NCBI GenBank assembly: GCA_032718475.1
Contig: JAUCBJ010002966.1
Span: 1-41,457, forward strand
Length of the DNA stretch: 41,457 bases
Direction of reading: 5' to 3'
Origin: Nemertoderma westbladi
Lineage: Eukaryota > Xenacoelomorpha > Nemertodermatida > Nemertodermatidae
Part shown: in pieces, positions 31,403 through 41,457 of the stretch
How positions within the stretch are numbered: the first letter of the stretch is position 1
How the letters are laid out: each line of letters begins with the position of its first letter
The notes under the pieces: generated by a model
The model's database searches: none
Told to the model about the DNA's origin: nothing
The model's input: the letters and a program-made list of their open reading frames with translations, nothing else
Made by a program: the position numbers and the translations under genes

Positions 31403-34400
31403 TCAGTCAACATCGAACCCGTAATATCGCGGAGCCCGTATTTGTCTACCAATACATGTCACAATCGGCTCCGGATCGCAATCATCGCTGATATTACTAT
31501 CAGTATCATCAGTTTCAGAGTTCTCAGAACTTTCAGTTTCGGAGTTACTTATTTCAGGCTTTTTAGAACTTTCAGTTTCGTGCCCCTTTTCCTTATCTGT
31601 ACCTGTCCGGCTGGGCACCTTCCGTACATCGTGTAGGTGTCGCCGCACCCCCTTCACCATGACCGACCGAGTGTCAACTGCATTTACCTGAACCGGTCCC
31701 CTCCATTTTTGAGTGCATTGGACGTGCTGGCCAGGTTATACGTAAACCATGTCACCCTTCTCTATAGTAGAATGCGGGAACGCGAACGTTTTTCCTGGAT
31801 GTTTGAGTTCGTCCTGCTCTGGGGAAAGAGCAGTTACCCCTGGTAGTTTCCTATGGCGTTGTGCCAACCCCTGGAAGCACTGGCTGGCCGGGCAACGTTC
31901 TTGGCCCTGCCCCTTCGTTTGATTGTACCAGAATGTGGCCTGCTCCAATGTTTTCCCTGATCGAGCAGCCCATTTCTTTATAGTCCTATGAACTCTTTCC
32001 ACAGAATTACCTTGTGGTCGATAGGCGCAGACGTACTTTAGTTTTACCTCCCACTTCTCGAGAAATTCTTGGACTTCACGGCTCCAATATGCTGGGCCGT
32101 GGTCTGCCAAGAATTCGTCTGGCGGACCGAATTCGATGAACAGCTGTTGCAGTTCCAGAACAACAGTTGACGCTTTCTGATTGGCTGCTCGTCGACATAC
32201 AGTGTAGTTGGTTGCACAATCTAATATCGTTAAATACTTTCTGTTTCCATAGTCTGTGAAATCGCTTGAAAGTCGCCCCCACGGTTGATTAACCTTACTA
32301 GTTCCTGGTTCCCATGGTAACGGACTGGGATCGATGCTAATACACTGTTCACAGTCGCGGCACACCTTCTCAATGAGTTTTTTCGGCACTATATTTTTTA
32401 TTTCGCGGTCGTTCTGGCAGAGTTCAGCGGTTCGTTCCACCCCTGGGTGGAAAATATTGTGGATTTCTCTAACTCGCTCTATTTGTCTGTTTTCTGGGTT
32501 AGTATTCTCAGAGACGGTTGTCGCCGCTGCTATCACATTGCCCCCCTCATTAGTTTCAGTTTCTAGTTTTATCCATTTTTGGGGAACTCTCGTGAGGGGG
32601 TCTGCTATATTCTTTTCTGATGCAACTTGATGTACTCGAATAGTGAGTTTATATTGCTCGATCATGTTTCCTATCAGATCAAGTCGCCGTGCCACTAACT
32701 TTCACGCTTGCCCTTTTGTGTGGATCCTATGTGAGTCGTTTATCACTGCTTTCAACCAACTTCCAGCAGTTACAGAATCCACATATAAGTCGATATCTAC
32801 CAACCCCCAATCGATGGCTAGGTTTATCCCCTCCACAATGGCATCGAGTTCTGCTACGTTTATGTGGCTAGTGTCATTAGGTTTTCGCAGCCAGGCCGCA
32901 TCTTCCACTATCACACCTCCGATTTTTATCACCACACCCTTTGCTATAGAGCTAGCATCCGACCATACCTCACCGTGTGTCGTCATCGGGACTACCCAGT
33001 CACCTGTCACCGGATCGCTGGTCTCTAGACGGGCCAAGGTTTCACTCAACATTTTTTGGACCCCCTTCTCTACAGCTGTGTCCCACGCTTTCCCTGCACT
33101 GCAGCGCTGCAGCCATGCACACGATGGTCTGAGCCACCCCGCCACCGGGTAGTGTCCACGCAGCTTCCCACATTATCGAGTGAAGCACCCGACGTGTAAT
33201 AACATCCGGTATGGTTTGAGGCAGTTCTGAGTCTCTGCTCCATCGCAGTGTCTGCGTACAATCAGCATCCATTCGCAGACCAAGTACCTTACTCCCAGGC
33301 CTAACCATTTCCGCCTCTTTAGTAATAAGTCCATATTTCCAGAGATGATTACGCACTTCCTCGGCTGATATTTGGTTGGTATCGATATGAACGTCGTCCC
33401 GGAAGTTGTCTGTTGCCTCCTTAACTTTATCGTCTCATGTTAGCACTGTCTCCACGATCCGGTCCATCGCTTTGGGTGCTACTGCCAGTCCGAACCCCAT
33501 CTTTGTTACAACATATCTGACATTCCTTATCACAACTGTTTGGAAAGATTGGAGATATTCTGGAACATTCACTTGCATATATGCCCATTTCAAGTCGACT
33601 ATGGCCGTATTGTGTCCCATTCGGCGCCATTTTCTCATCTTCTCGCCACACGCCGCAGCATCTCAGCCTGGTGAATTCTCAATATATTGGTTTAACTCTC
33701 GATAGTCTAATATTGGGCGTATTCGCCTTTTCTTTGGCTCGTATTTTCCCATCAATGGGATGGTCCCTCGCACCTTCCCGTGTCGCTCTTTGTCATAGGG
33801 TACCACCCAGCCTTTGTCTATCCATTCATCTAAGGCTTATCATACATTTCGCGGTGTTCGGGACGAATTTTATACTCAGTTGTATGGTTCTTCAGTGTTG
33901 GTGGACCCTCATCTGTTTTCCACTTCCACTCAACTGACCAATGTTTCCCGTCATAATTGGCTCGGAAATCCGATTCATCTATATTGATATTCCGCGGGCC
34001 TGGAATGTCTTGTCCCGTATTTATCTCATCTATCTTTGCCACCGCCCCAGCTGCTCCAAATACAACCCGGATAACGTCGCGGCCCCAATCCGTTTAATTG
34101 TGTCATACCCAAGAATTATTGTCGCGATCCCCAACAGCTTCTCCACTACCAGGAATGTACACTTCACCAGTTGTTGCTGACCTTCAACCTCGATTATGGT
34201 GAGGTCAACTTCTCCAACAATATTAGCCTGGGCTTCACCATCTAGCATAGTGATGTTTCACCTTTGGCCTGGATTCGACATAATACTGAGTTTATGCTGT
34301 TTACACCAAGGGGCTGACACCACACCTCTAGTACACCCTGTGTCAACTAACGCCATCACTGTCCCTTCTACATCTTCTATGCGTACGCCAACTACTGGTG

Positions 34401-34859
34401 CATCCAGCTTCCCTGGGAAACGTCCGTTGGCCGCAACGTTCCCCTCTTCTCGTTTCCCGTCGGTTCCGGACCAACACTTCCAGGTGCCCCCCGGTCGCCT
34501 CCGCCGCCTCGACAACCCCTAGCTAGGTGGCCCGCGTTACCACATTTAAAGCATACCACCTTCCCTGATGGTGACCCTCCTGCCGACTGTCATTCCCTCG
34601 CAAAATGTCCTGGTTTCCCACAGTTATAGCAGCTGCTTGGGTTCGCCCCCAGTCCGCCCCACGCCGCCCCGACCCCGACCCCGACGGTAGTCCGATTGGT
34701 CTCCTTGATATCGTTGATATCCACCTGCTGCGCCCATCTGCTCGCTGACTGTTTGCTCGGACAACATTCTCCTTGCATGATTTAGCAATTCGCCGACACC
34801 CCCCTTTGATGCCATCGCTTTTACTTCCCCGCGCACTCTATCAGGCAGCCCTGGTTAAC
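31403..34859 (-). pseudogene. pol: LTR-retroelement gag-pol remnant (CCHC, protease, RT, RNase H, integrase)
   Basis: Reading right to left: two CCHC knuckles, CYNCGKPGHFARE (34593-34631) and CFKCGNAGHLARGC (34512-34553). The protease has ALVDTGCT (Asp codon 34342-34344) and ILGYDTI. The RT has RRIRPILDYRELNQYI, AIVDLKWAYMQV and a DNFRDDV segment where YxDD is expected. RNase H has WSDASSIAKGV, INVAELDAI and LYVDSVTAG. Integrase (31736-32695) has the HxxxH...CxxC finger, then LSSDFTDYG, FLADHGPAYW and GNSVERVHRT as the D,D,E triad, then a C-terminal domain with WRGPVQV and an acidic tail. In-frame stops: TGA at 34590, 34258, 33663, 33435 and 32702, TAA at 31736. Frameshifts near 33838 and 33150. 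The first knuckle lost its last Cys to a stop. No envelope gene seen. Confidence 0.93.
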
Positions 34860-35098
34860 TGGTTAACAACAGTTCAGTATAATATAGGATTATGATTATA
34901 AGATATTCCAGTATTCTATACAGCATTCAGTCAATAGCTTTTACTGGTAGTCAACCTGTATCACTTACTGTACCGGTACTGCCGCACGGTACCTACCTAC
35001 TCCCTTCAGTCCTGACTCTCCCCTACTGCTGTACCGCCGTCCTCCCCTACTCTAGGGGGCCGCATCCGCTTCACCCCCTGTGCGACTACCCTAACACA
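34860..35098 (-). repeat. 5' LTR, truncated (239 bp)
   Basis: Carries the uninterrupted LTR sequence from TGTGTTAGGG (element strand, starting at 35098) to the TGGTTAAC at 34860, where it jumps into gag. The terminal ~22 bp and the primer-binding site are deleted. GGTTAACTGGTTAAC at the joint suggests a microhomology-mediated deletion. Confidence 0.88.
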
Positions 35099-35711
35099 AT
35101 TCCCAGTTTCGTAAAATTTTATCGCGAAGTCTATGTCCAAATGAGTTATTTTTGTATAAAAACATCTGTTTTCAGCGGTTGTCATGGTAACTGCAAAATT
35201 AAACAATGAAATTCGGACGCAGAATAAGTCATATAGTGGGGGTAGGGATTGGTCCCAAGACATAACACCTTAACCTTAGGCTTCAAATTAACATTTTATA
35301 AATTTTAACATCTGTTTAGCACGGTTGCCAAGGTAACTGGATTTTCTATTCAACCTCAATCGGCTCTGCTATGGACCTTATAGTTGAGTTGAGAAACCCC
35401 AAGTTTATATCTAGTATAGTTTTCCTACAAATAGAGATATAAATATTGACTTGAAATACATAGACTTTTTTCTAAGTCCGTTGCCATGGAAACCAGATTT
35501 TTCCTGGATATGAGACCCATCCCACACGACGCGCCTTGATGAGTAGTATATACATGCAAAATTTCAGGGTACTTTTAAAGGCTAGTTTTTTCTGGAATAA
35601 AAAAACACTAAATCTGCTCCATACAAGTAAAAGGGCCTACTATGAATACACCATCTCAGCTAAGGAAAATCTTTCTTAGCGAAAGTAGTTGATTTTCCTT
35701 AGCTTCGTGGA

Positions 35712-35784
35712 CTGACTACTGGCTACTGGCTACTGACTACTGGCTACTGACTACTACTGGCTACTGACTACTGGCTATTGACCT
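35712..35784. repeat. CTACTGACTACTGG minisatellite, right of Helitron beta
   Basis: Same irregular repeat as 23474-23535, resuming directly after the Helitron end CTTCGTGGA. Confidence 0.85.
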
Positions 35785-36228
35785 AGAGCAAAAACGGCTC
35801 TAACGATTTTGATGAAATTTTGCATGGACCATGAAAATAGATTTCTATGGGTAGGCCTACTTGTGAAATCGCGGTTTAAATTGAAACATCTCAACTTGTT
35901 GAAATAGCCCCAAAACACGAAAATTGCTCATGAAAAATGTATAGAGATGGGCTTGTAATGAATTCATTAGGAAGAGCCAACTAACAAAGAAGTACTTTCT
36001 GTGCCAAGTTTTATTATCACTCTACTCTACAACCCAGACAGTAAGCAAACATTAACTGGTTTAGCTGGTTATTACAGTCTCAGCTGAATAACTCTTCACA
36101 ATGCATCATAAAGGAAAATCTACAAGGTTACTCACTCTGTTATGTTAATTAATTGGCGTGCAAGGCTATGCTTATAAGGCTGAATGTTTACTCAGCCTCA
36201 TAATGATTCTCCATAATAGTAGGGACGT
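35785..36228. repeat. Dispersed repeat B, copy 2
   Basis: Second copy of the repeat at 18640-19210, same orientation. In both places it follows a CTGA/ACTG-rich simple repeat, so the microsatellite is probably part of the family. Confidence 0.8.
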
Positions 36229-36239
36229 TAAGCACCATA

Positions 36240-37136
36240 CTAGAAAGGCATTTCCTAAAGGAAATACAACCACGAAGCTAAGGAAAATTAAACACTCTTT
36301 GACTCATCAGTTCATTGCTTTACAGAGTTAAGAGGCATATGCCTTAAAACTCATATTACCATGGCAACCGGAGTTTTCTAGAACTGCTGAGGTTTACATT
36401 AAGATCCGGTTTGTGGTTCCAGGTGACACATACTTCAATTCAGTTTCATTGAGTAGTTAATGTGCAAAACTAAGGATTTAATTGTTAAAACGTCTGTTTG
36501 TAGTGGTTGTCATGGAAACTGAAAAATGGAACAATTTAAATTGGATGCGGAATTAGTGATATAGTGGGGGTAGGGATTGGTCCCAAGTCGTAATACCTTA
36601 AAGTTATGCTTCAAATAACCATTTTATAAATTTGATTTATAAATTTAGCATGGTTGCCCTGGTAACTGGATTTTCTAATTAACCTCAATCAGCTCGACTA
36701 TTGTCCTTATCATTGAGTTAAGAAACCCCAACTTTATATCTATTGCGGTTATTCTATAAATAGAGTTATGAATATAGACGTGAATGATATAATCTGTAAT
36801 AAACTCCAGTTACCATGGTAACTAGATATTTCTGGAATGGTTTGAGTTTCACTAAAAGTTCCAACTAGTGGTCCAGATAACACATATCCAGTTTCGTAAA
36901 ATTTTATCGCGAAGTCTATGTCCAAATGAGTAATTGTTGTATAAAAACATCTGTTTTCAGCGGTTGTCATAGTAACTGCAAAATAGAACAATGAAATTCG
37001 GACGTGGAATAAGTTATATAGTGGGTAGGGATTGGTCCAAAGTCATAACACCTTAACCTTAAGCTTCAAATTATCATTTTAAAAATTTTAATATCTGTTT
37101 AGCCTTGTTGCCAAGGTAACTGGATTTTCTATTTAA
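36240..37136 (-). mobile_element. Helitron copy epsilon, diverged and truncated
   Basis: Starts with the stem-loop end CTAGAAAGGCATTTCCTAAA and follows the unit with more substitutions than the other copies. It stops near 37136 within the CTGGATTTTCTATTTAA segment, without the CTTCGTGGA end. The 11-mer TAAGCACCATA stands on both sides (36229-36239 and 37137-37147). Confidence 0.85.
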
Positions 37137-37147
37137 TAAGCACCATA

Positions 37148-38385
37148 TTTTGGAGGAATTGTGCATTTTGTGATAAAAGCACCAAAACTTACCCATAGAT
37201 AGTCCATATAAGGGCGAGTGTCTTAAGATAGGGAACCATCTCTGAATATCATCGGTACCCTGTTACCATGCCAACGAAGACTACTTACCTTAGTAATGGG
37301 TGATTGGCTGAATGAAATTTCCCCAAAATTGGTCAAGTTTTACACCTTGTTATATAGCGATTACTTAAAAGTTTAGGTGACCGAATATTCAAATGAGGAC
37401 CATAACAACGGGCAATTATTTACTTAGCAACTGATTTTTTTCCCAAAATATAACTTTTTCTGCCCAAATATATCTCCTAAATTGATCAATAAGTAACCAT
37501 CCACGGGAGTAATGAACAAAGTTAATGTTAGTAAACTCTACTAATCATGTTGCCATGGATACGAGGAAATAATTTGAAATGTATTAATCTGATCTGTTTT
37601 TATTATGCCATCAGATATTCTATTAATAATAACAACAAATAGTCCGGTATAATTAGAATTAAATATAGATTTATCGAGATTGCACAAAAGGGCACTACAA
37701 ATATGTGAAATCGTTAGTAACAGAAGATAGAAACAAAGCCAAGAACGGCCTAAACCCATATTAACCATATTAATAAGATTAAGGGCAATTAATCAGATTT
37801 TGGTTAGTGTCAGAAACTATAAAAACTATAGGCTTACAGTAAAGTATCTCTGTATCATTCCTAAGACAAGTCGTTGGAGTCCCCCGTGTTTTACAAAATA
37901 GAAATGGTATACAATACATAATAGGCATAGTTGGGCGCATTAGAGCGACTACTGCATGCATTCCAAAAATATAATGAAAATATTATACTTACTTTTAGTT
38001 ACATGTGGTTGGCACAATGGAAAATATGGTAAAGCAAAAAAAAGGTAAATATAATTATATGGTTAGATACAAGTTAGGTAAAACGAAAAATGTCGCAGGA
38101 CTTTATCCATAAGATTTAAAGGTTAGTAGTGCAGATAATATAATTATGGTGGGGCCGGAGAACCAAACACAATGGCAACCACGGCTAAATATTGACCCGA
38201 AGCATTTATGTGGGTTAAAGCAAATTTAATTTAATGTCATTGGGCACTAGTGCGAGTCCTGTGTTAGTGTTGGTTCCAAAATAAAGAATATATCTTCTAC
38301 AGGGCACATGCAGGGAAAACCTATGTATTTCTGTACTTCTACAGGGAACAGAAGCACAGTTCAGTTGATGTAAGACAGTTTTTCT
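37148..38385. other. Non-coding stretch, no supported gene
   Basis: AT-rich. X-box-like words occur near 37262 and 37551 (GTTACCATGCCAAC, GTTGCCATGGATAC). A minus-strand frame at 37541-37768 begins with a hydrophobic stretch like a signal peptide, but has no other support. Confidence 0.5.
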
Positions 38386-39395
38386 TACAAGTACACGTGT
38401 TTTAATTGCACTGTTTCTTGCACCCACACCTCAACAATTGTCTACAAGCGACCGAAGCTGGTGGTAAAGTAGACCATACTGGGTTCCATTTGACACCAAT
38501 TTTCCAACTTCCATCCCCAACCTTCAGGCGATGTCACTTCGGGTTGCTTAGCCAAAACATTGTCAACATTCCATATATGTCCTGCTTGGTAAGCTGCCCT
38601 TAGGGTGTGTTGTATCAGCGCTGCTTTTGTTGGAGGAATGTTGGTTATAGAGCGATCTTTATGAGCAAATAAATATCGACGGACTTTGTTGACTTCGGTC
38701 TTTTGTGTTAACTTATCATATACCAATGAAATGTATCTTTCAACAGCTGGAAGAATTTCCACAACATCAGAATTAGCTGGTTTGCTAGATAATTGCAAGA
38801 AGGATTTTTTTTTACAAACATTTGGATATGTTTCAAATATGTTCCAGAATGTTTTCTTCCCTTTTGAATCAAATGATTCTACTGTATCACACCCACTAAA
38901 AACGTATATGAATTTCATCCTTATGCACCACTCCGGCGACATCGACGAAACAATCTCATGTATCGGAAGGTACTTAAAGGGGTTCCCTGTTCCGAATAAA
39001 ACCCACAGAATTGAAATTGATGATAGTCGGTGAAAAACTGACACTGCAAGAACAACAATGTCGCTATCCACAGTACGTATTCCCACCCTTGCAAACCCAC
39101 TATCAACTGTATCTCTCGCATGTACAAATCCAGGTATCAGCTTTCTCATGAGAACAAGGTTCGATATTACTTGTATCCTGGTTATGATTGTTAACTAGGA
39201 TATTTGGTCCACTTGTAGATATCAACATTTTATTTGTTGATATTTCCTGAATTATTTTACTTAGAAAATCAAAAAGTTCCACTTTGTTTACATTAACTCT
39301 CGGGAATGTCTGTGACTAGACACACAATTCTGGGGTAGAACAGTTCTTCCTTCAACACGTCTCCTTGTACCCAATCCTCCCTTCTCTCTACAAAT
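38386..39395 (-). pseudogene. Uncharacterised invertebrate protein family with Cys-rich (CXC-like) tail, PIN/FEN-like core, broken
   Basis: From the right: GTRRRVEGRTVLPQN (~39345), FPRVNVNKVELFDFLSKIIQ, EPCSHEKADT (~39150), then the main frame 38442-39149 with FVHARDTVDSG, IRTVDSDIVVLAVSVFHRL, FIYVFSGCDTVESFDSKGKK, RYLFAHKDRS and PPTKAALIQHTLRAAYQAGH. Another frame holds WSTLPPASVACRQLLRCGC (~38445-38475), then TCTCKKNC...LCFCSL. I recognise this as a family repeated many times in marine invertebrate genomes. The spaced acidic residues (DSD, GCD) suggest a PIN/FEN-type nuclease fold, which is inference. Lesions: frameshifts near 39315, 39130 and 38475, and an in-frame TAA in the Cys tail (~38423). 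The 5' part is missing where the satellite begins. The function is unknown; a passenger of a mobile element is possible. Confidence 0.7.
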
Positions 39396-39401
39396 CCGCT
39401 T

Positions 39402-41457
39402 TAATAATAATAAGTGAATTGTTGTGGGGTGAGTGACGCGGTGAATTAAATATATAATGTAAATAGGACAATATGATAATGCTCTCCATAGCGAAAAATA
39501 TCAACCGACCCTGTTGGGGCTCGAACCCGGTACCTAGGTTTCAAACTTCTGGTTATCATCAGCCGGGTGAGTGTACTGAGCTACCAGGCCGGATGAATAT
39601 TTCGTTATGGAGTGGAAGATCATATTAAGGCCATACAATCACTCAAAGTAAAGTACAACTTCCGTTATTCCCGTGCTCTGCCAGAAATGGCAACCATGCC
39701 TCAAAGAATAACTATTATACAGTGTTGTAGAAACCACTGTAACCCCGTATGCCTGGCCCAGGCTGTTAGTTAATGATAATAAGTGAATTGTTGTGGGGTG
39801 AGTGACGCGGTGAATTAAATATATAATGTAAATAGGACAATATGATAATGCTCTCCATAGCGAAAAATATCAACCGACCCTGTTGGGGCTCGAACCCGGT
39901 ACCTAGGTTTCAAACTTCTGGTTATCATCAGCCGGGTGAGTGTACTGAGCTACCAGGCCGGATGAATATTTCGTTATGGAGTGGAAGATCATATTAAGGC
40001 CATACAATCACTCAAAGTAAAGTACAACTTCCGTTATTCCCGTGCTCTGCCAGAAATGGCAACCATGCCTCAAAGAATAACTATTATACAGTGTTGTAGA
40101 AACCACTGTAACCCCGTATGCCTGGCCCAGGCTGTTAGTTAATGATAATAAGTGAATTGTTGTGGGGTGAGTGACGCGGTGAATTAAATATATAATGTAA
40201 ATAGGACAATATGATAATGCTCTCCATAGCGAAAAATATCAACCGACCCTGTTGGGGCTCGAACCCGGTACCTAGGTTTCAAACTTCTGGTTATCATCAG
40301 CCGGGTGAGTGTACTGAGCTACCAGGCCGGATGAATATTTCGTTATGGAGTGGAAGATCATATTAAGGCCATACAATCACTCAAAGTAAAGTACAACTTC
40401 CGTTATTCCCGTGCTCTGCCAGAAATGGCAACCATGCCTCAAAGAATAACTATTATACAGTGTTGTAGAAACCACTGTAACCCCGTATGCCTGGCCCAGG
40501 CTGTTAGTTAATGATAATAAGTGAATTGTTGTGGGGTGAGTGACGCGGTGAATTAAATATATAATGTAAATAGGACAATATGATAATGCTCTCCATAGCG
40601 AAAAATATCAACCGACCCTGTTGGGGCTCGAACCCGGTACCTAGGTTTCAAACTTCTGGTTATCATCAGCCGGGTGAGTGTACTGAGCTACCAGGCCGGA
40701 TGAATATTTCGTTATGGAGTGGAAGATCATATTAAGGCCATACAATCACTCAAAGTAAAGTACAACTTCCGTTATTCCCGTGCTCTGCCAGAAATGGCAA
40801 CCATGCCTCAAAGAATAACTATTATACAGTGTTGTAGAAACCACTGTAACCCCGTATGCCTGGCCCAGGCTGTTAGTTAATGATAATAAGTGAATTGTTG
40901 TGGGGTGAGTGACGCGGTGAATTAAATATATAATGTAAATAGGACAATATGATAATGCTCTCCATAGCGAAAAATATCAACCGACCCTGTTGGGGCTCGA
41001 ACCCGGTACCTAGGTTTCAAACTTCTGGTTATCATCAGCCGGGTGAGTGTACTGAGCTACCAGGCCGGATGAATATTTCGTTATGGAGTGGAAGATCATA
41101 TTAAGGCCATACAATCACTCAAAGTAAAGTACAACTTCCGTTATTCCCGTGCTCTGCCAGAAATGGCAACCATGCCTCAAAGAATAACTATTATACAGTG
41201 TTGTAGAAACCACTGTAACCCCGTATGCCTGGCCCAGGCTGTTAGTTAATGATAATAAGTGAATTGTTGTGGGGTGAGTGACGCGGTGAATTAAATATAT
41301 AATGTAAATAGGACAATATGATAATGCTCTCCATAGCGAAAAATATCAACCGACCCTGTTGGGGCTCGAACCCGGTACCTAGGTTTCAAACTTCTGGTTA
41401 TCATCAGCCGGGTGAGTGTACTGAGCTACCAGGCCGGATGAATATTTCGTTATGGAG
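39402..41457. repeat. 369-bp satellite, five full units and a partial sixth
   Basis: The landmark GTGAATTGTTGTGGGGTGAG starts at 39414, 39783, 40152, 40521, 40890 and 41259, each exactly 369 bp apart. I saw no differences between units. The array runs off the end of the window, so the copy number is a minimum. Such homogeneity means very recent amplification, active homogenisation or an assembly artefact. Confidence 0.97.
39505..39592 (-). repeat. tRNA-like sequence in each satellite unit (first unit shown)
   Basis: On the minus strand the sequence opens CCGGCCTGGTAGCTCAGT, resembling a tRNA 5' end with A box, and ~50 bp later has CCGGGTTCGAGCCC, a near-perfect B box/T loop. The outer CCGGCCT can pair with GGGTCGG (two G-U pairs). 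The D and anticodon stems do not form well and two T-stem pairs are mismatched, so this is a tRNA-derived, SINE-like sequence and not a working tRNA gene. The same segment recurs every 369 bp (39874, 40243, 40612, 40981 and 41350). Confidence 0.65.

Larger units (their letters stand above)
26735..35098 (-). mobile_element. LTR retroelement (Ty3/gypsy-like or related), with nested Helitrons
   Basis: Inserted in Helitron beta at ATTC, which is duplicated at 26730-26733 and 35099-35102 (one extra T at 26734). Both LTRs, a polypurine tract and a minus-strand gag-pol remnant are recognisable. Three Helitrons are nested in it: 26861-28604, 28796-30062 and 30102-31368. Without them the element is about 4.1 kb, shorter than usual because most of gag, the primer-binding site and the end of the 5' LTR are deleted at about 34857-34860. 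The order protease, reverse transcriptase, RNase H, integrase is shared by Ty3/gypsy and BEL/Pao, so the clade is not certain. Confidence 0.9.
23536..35711 (-). mobile_element. Helitron copy beta, 1269 bp, split into four pieces
   Basis: The pieces are 23536-23747 (212 bp), 25017-25325 (309), 26595-26733 (139) and 35103-35711 (609). They sum to 1269 bp, exactly the length of the intact copies gamma and delta, and join in correct order when compared with those copies. The interruptions are gamma, delta and the LTR retroelement. Minus-strand ends are 5' TCCACGAAGC and 3' hairpin GCATTTCC/GGAAATGC, then CTTTCTAG. The host bases outside read GGCTA and CTGACTACTGG, which join into the flanking minisatellite with no duplication. 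Confidence 0.92.

Noticed and set aside
31442-34522. Plus-strand frames across the retroelement
   Set aside because: They are antisense shadows of the minus-strand pol remnant.
24260-36991. Calling the recurring minus-strand frames in Helitron copies as genes
   Set aside because: They follow from the shared repeat sequence, their ends differ between copies, and many differences change the protein.
37541-37768. Frame starting with a hydrophobic, signal-peptide-like stretch
   Set aside because: Short, AT-rich and hydrophobic by composition; no mature domain, conserved cysteine pattern or neighbouring exon.
39505-39592. A genuine tandem tRNA gene cluster in the 369-bp satellite
   Set aside because: The B box is good, but the D arm, anticodon arm and part of the T stem do not pair, so a working tRNA is unlikely.

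Overview
The window is a gene-poor, AT-rich piece of animal nuclear DNA. The evidence is a spliced small gene with a GT-AG intron, metazoan transposon families (piggyBac, hAT, Helitron, RTE-like LINE, LTR retroelement), long microsatellites and a satellite with tRNA-like parts. The mixture, and the many short AGGCCTA-type words, suggest a marine invertebrate (possibly an echinoderm, hemichordate or similar). That placement is a guess. No prokaryotic gene organisation is present.

Layout. 1-5.1 kb: non-coding DNA with scattered repeat fragments and one small GC-rich island. 5.13-12.31 kb: one large hAT-like insertion with matching ends and an 8-bp target duplication. Its empty site survives in a related repeat at about 18.14 kb. 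Inside it are a 1.4-kb element with eight CTCF-like motifs about 146 bp apart, a 954-bp TA-flanked inverted-repeat element, and a broken piggyBac transposase that is itself interrupted by a G-run/C-run/palindromic minisatellite insertion. 12.59-12.77 kb: a 20-bp tandem array. 12.99-13.66 kb: the only plausible intact host gene, a two-exon gene for a 146-residue Lys/Arg-rich protein. 14.5-15.7 kb: a large imperfect fold-back. 16.6 kb and 17.5 kb: hairpin elements. 19.6-20.25 kb: a perfect (GACT)n tract of 643 bp. 20.4-22.8 kb: a dead RTE-like LINE on the minus strand with its catalytic core replaced by foreign DNA.

22.8-37.1 kb is a nest of one non-autonomous Helitron family (unit 1267-1269 bp) that carries RFX/X-box-like palindromes about every 146-161 bp. 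One copy (beta) is cut into four pieces spread over 12.2 kb by two other Helitrons and by an LTR retroelement. The four pieces add up to exactly 1269 bp. The LTR element (about 26.73-35.10 kb, pol on the minus strand) is in turn interrupted by three more Helitrons. Its LTRs look identical over 239 bp although pol has at least six stops and two frameshifts.

37.1-38.4 kb: no gene seen. 38.39-39.40 kb: a decayed, 5'-truncated gene of an uncharacterised invertebrate family with a Cys-rich tail. 39.40 kb to the end: an apparently perfect 369-bp satellite whose units each contain a tRNA-like sequence with a good B box.

The main interest is the nested transposition history, which can be read from the window itself, and the recurrence of transcription-factor-like palindromes at near-nucleosomal spacing in unrelated repeats.
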